From the NCBI GenBank assembly GCA_026645935.1, contig JAPKMP010000001.1, forward strand, positions 62,001 to 126,000: 64,000 nucleotides of DNA. The letters run 5' to 3'. Shown here piece after piece: positions 62,685-64,000 of this stretch. Origin of the DNA: Candidatus Villigracilaceae bacterium. GTDB taxonomy: Bacteria > Chloroflexota > Anaerolineae > Anaerolineales > Villigracilaceae. The notes beneath the pieces are model-generated. The model saw nothing but the letters and a program-made list of their open reading frames with translations, was not told the DNA's origin and did no database searches. Position 1 is the stretch's first letter. Each line of letters starts with the position of its first letter. Position numbers and translations under genes: made by a program.

Positions 62685-64000
62685 TTAATGTCCGCTTCCT
62701 TCAGCCGGAGTTCCGTTGATAATTTCCGGGTTGGGATCGCCTTCCACCACAAGGTAACCCGCGAGGCCGCGTTGTAACCTGGAGAGGGCATGGTCTACAA
62801 GGATGAAGTTACCGGGTACTTCGAGATCGAATTCGACCATGGTTGCGCCGCCAGGGGGGACGAGCGTGGTTTGCACATCGGTGAGCGGAGCGCCGGTGAG
62901 CGAGGCTTGGTCGTATACGCGATCGAAGATCTCGCCGATAACGTGGAAGGACGAAGTGAAATTCGGCCCGCCGACGCCGAAAAAGATGCGCACACTTTCG
63001 CCGACATTGGCTTTGAGCGGTTTTTTATCCACCAGGGCGTTGACCGCGCCGTTGAAGACGAAATACTCGGGATTCTCGTCAAGAAGCTTGGTGATGTCGG
63101 ACATTTGATGCCCGTGCTCGCCGAATGCGCCGGCTGTATATAACTCGCCTTGCATTACATAGAACTCGCGGTCCACGGGGGGGAGTCCGCCCTCAGGCTC
63201 GACGAGGATCAAACCGTACATTCCGTTTGCAATGTGGTCGGCAACCATCGGCGTTGCGCAGTGGTAAACATACAAGCCTGGATTAAGCGCCTTGGCGGTG
63301 AACATGGTCTCTTCGCCGGGTTTGGTCTGGGTCATCACCGCGCCTCCGCCGGGACCTGTGACTGCGTGGAAGTCAACCGAGTGATTCATCGTGCTCGAGC
63401 CGCTGTTCTTCATGTGGACTTCGATGGTATCTCCCACGCGCACCCGGAAGAATGGACCGGGAACCTGGTCGTTGAAGGTCCAGTACGTGTAAGTGGTGCC
63501 GTCGGCGAGTTGACCAATAACTTCTGTCGCCTCAAGGTCGATGCGGACAACCTCCGGTTCGCGGTTACCCACGGGTCCCGGCAGGTCGGTGGGGTCACGC
63601 ACGATGTCGTTGCCGCTGTTATCTGATTCTTGAGGCGGGGCGGCTGATTCGCCCGTTGTGGTCGATTCGGTGTATGCGCCATCGGGCAATCCACTCAGGT
63701 AGTTGACAATGGCGTTGATCTCATCGGTCGTCAAAGTTTCCGAGAGATTCGCTGGCATTACGTTCGGGGCGCAAGCTCCGGTTGGGCAGGAGGGCGAGAT
63801 GAACAGGTTTGGGTCGACAAGTGATTCGTGCAGATAGTCTTCAATATTCGTTGCCGCGCCTGTATAACCTTCGCTGAGCATGTGTTCTTCCGCCAACATG
63901 CTCGCATCAGAGAGATCAGGACCCACCACGCCAACAGCGTTCGGAATTCCGGCGATTTTGTGGCAACTGCCGCACGCCCCCTTTTGGAAGGCGGCAATCA
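62685..64000 (-). CDS. nirK: Copper nitrite reductase with N-terminal cytochrome c module (5' truncated)
   Basis: The frame is open to the window edge; a haem motif CGSCH is encoded near 63970, upstream of the first ATG, so the gene begins outside. After the cytochrome c module come two cupredoxin domains. All copper ligands are visible: MNHSVDFHA (type 1 His, type 2 His and Asp), YHCATPMVADHIANGM (Cys, His, Met), FHVIGEIF (type 2 His) and LVDHAL (type 2 His). It reduces nitrite to NO. The fused cytochrome can pass electrons directly to type 1 copper. The module is homologous to that at the front of NirS. Confidence 0.93.
   Translation of the reverse strand, partial: IAAFQKGACGSCHKIAGIPNAVGVVGPDLSDASMLAEEHMLSEGYTGAATNIEDYLHESLVDPNLFISPSCPTGACAPNVMPANLSETLTTDEINAIVNYLSGLPDGAYTESTTTGESAAPPQESDNSGNDIVRDPTDLPGPVGNREPEVVRIDLEATEVIGQLADGTTYTYWTFNDQVPGPFFRVRVGDTIEVHMKNSGSSTMNHSVDFHAVTGPGGGAVMTQTKPGEETMFTAKALNPGLYVYHCATPMVADHIANGMYGLILVEPEGGLPPVDREFYVMQGELYTAGAFGEHGHQMSDITKLLDENPEYFVFNGAVNALVDKKPLKANVGESVRIFFGVGGPNFTSSFHVIGEIFDRVYDQASLTGAPLTDVQTTLVPPGGATMVEFDLEVPGNFILVDHALSRLQRGLAGYLVVEGDPNPEIINGTPAEGSGH

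Overview
The window looks like chromosomal DNA of a respiratory, probably denitrifying member of the Chloroflexota (class Anaerolineae is my best guess; inferred, not proven). Reasons: an Act (alternative complex III) style gene set with a DUF3341 subunit, a B-family (ba3) haem-copper oxidase, a fused CydDC, NirK and NirS with added cytochrome c modules, many short lipoproteins with T/P-rich linkers ending in ..TPTP.., and promoters in which TATAAT sits 6-8 nt before the start codon. No phage, insertion sequence or CRISPR array was seen.

Layout. 1-6.0 kb (+): Act-like quinol oxidase (5'-truncated molybdopterin-type subunit, FeS subunit, ActC, ActD, ActE, one more cytochrome c). 6.2-6.5 kb: tRNA-Ser(GGA), followed on its 3' side by two 91-bp tandem units carrying copies of its own 3' end. 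6.6-15.6 kb: membrane and accessory genes (GT-C-like protein, RHH-MFS operon with palindromic operators, dienelactone hydrolase, EtfBA, HpcH/HpaI aldolase, small membrane proteins). 15.9-22.5 kb: tRNA-Leu(CAG), gyrA, birA, an M23/LysM peptidase, rho. 22.7-28.8 kb (-): cydA-cydB-cydDC, with in-frame 7-nt repeat arrays inside cydDC. 29-36.2 kb (-): rrf2-sco-sco-IIa-II-I (ba3 oxidase), then one polypeptide joining cytochrome b, two [4Fe-4S] clusters, an MvhD/FlpD domain and cytochrome c. 36.5-40.4 kb (-): two DppBC-type permeases, one fused to a PQQ-like beta-propeller. 40.5-59.6 kb: housekeeping and lipid genes (lgt, two acyltransferases, thiolase, SulP, hydantoinase, rnhB, galE), a candidate structured RNA and tRNA-Pro(UGG). 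59.7-64 kb (-): a lipoprotein, nirS (cytochrome cd1) and nirK (copper), each with a homologous N-terminal cytochrome c module.

How it fits together: quinol can leave through the Act-like complex, the ba3 branch or cytochrome bd; cytochrome c or periplasmic copper carriers would feed the ba3 oxidase and the two nitrite reductases. nirS and cydA share a CRP/FNR-type palindrome (YGTGA-N6-TCACR), and the ba3 operon begins with an Fe-S-type Rrf2 regulator preceded by a perfect palindrome. This suggests switching between oxygen and nitrite by redox or NO-responsive regulators. The most unusual items are the cytochrome b/ferredoxin/MvhD/cytochrome c fusion inside the oxidase operon, and the paired NirS/NirK with a shared haem module.
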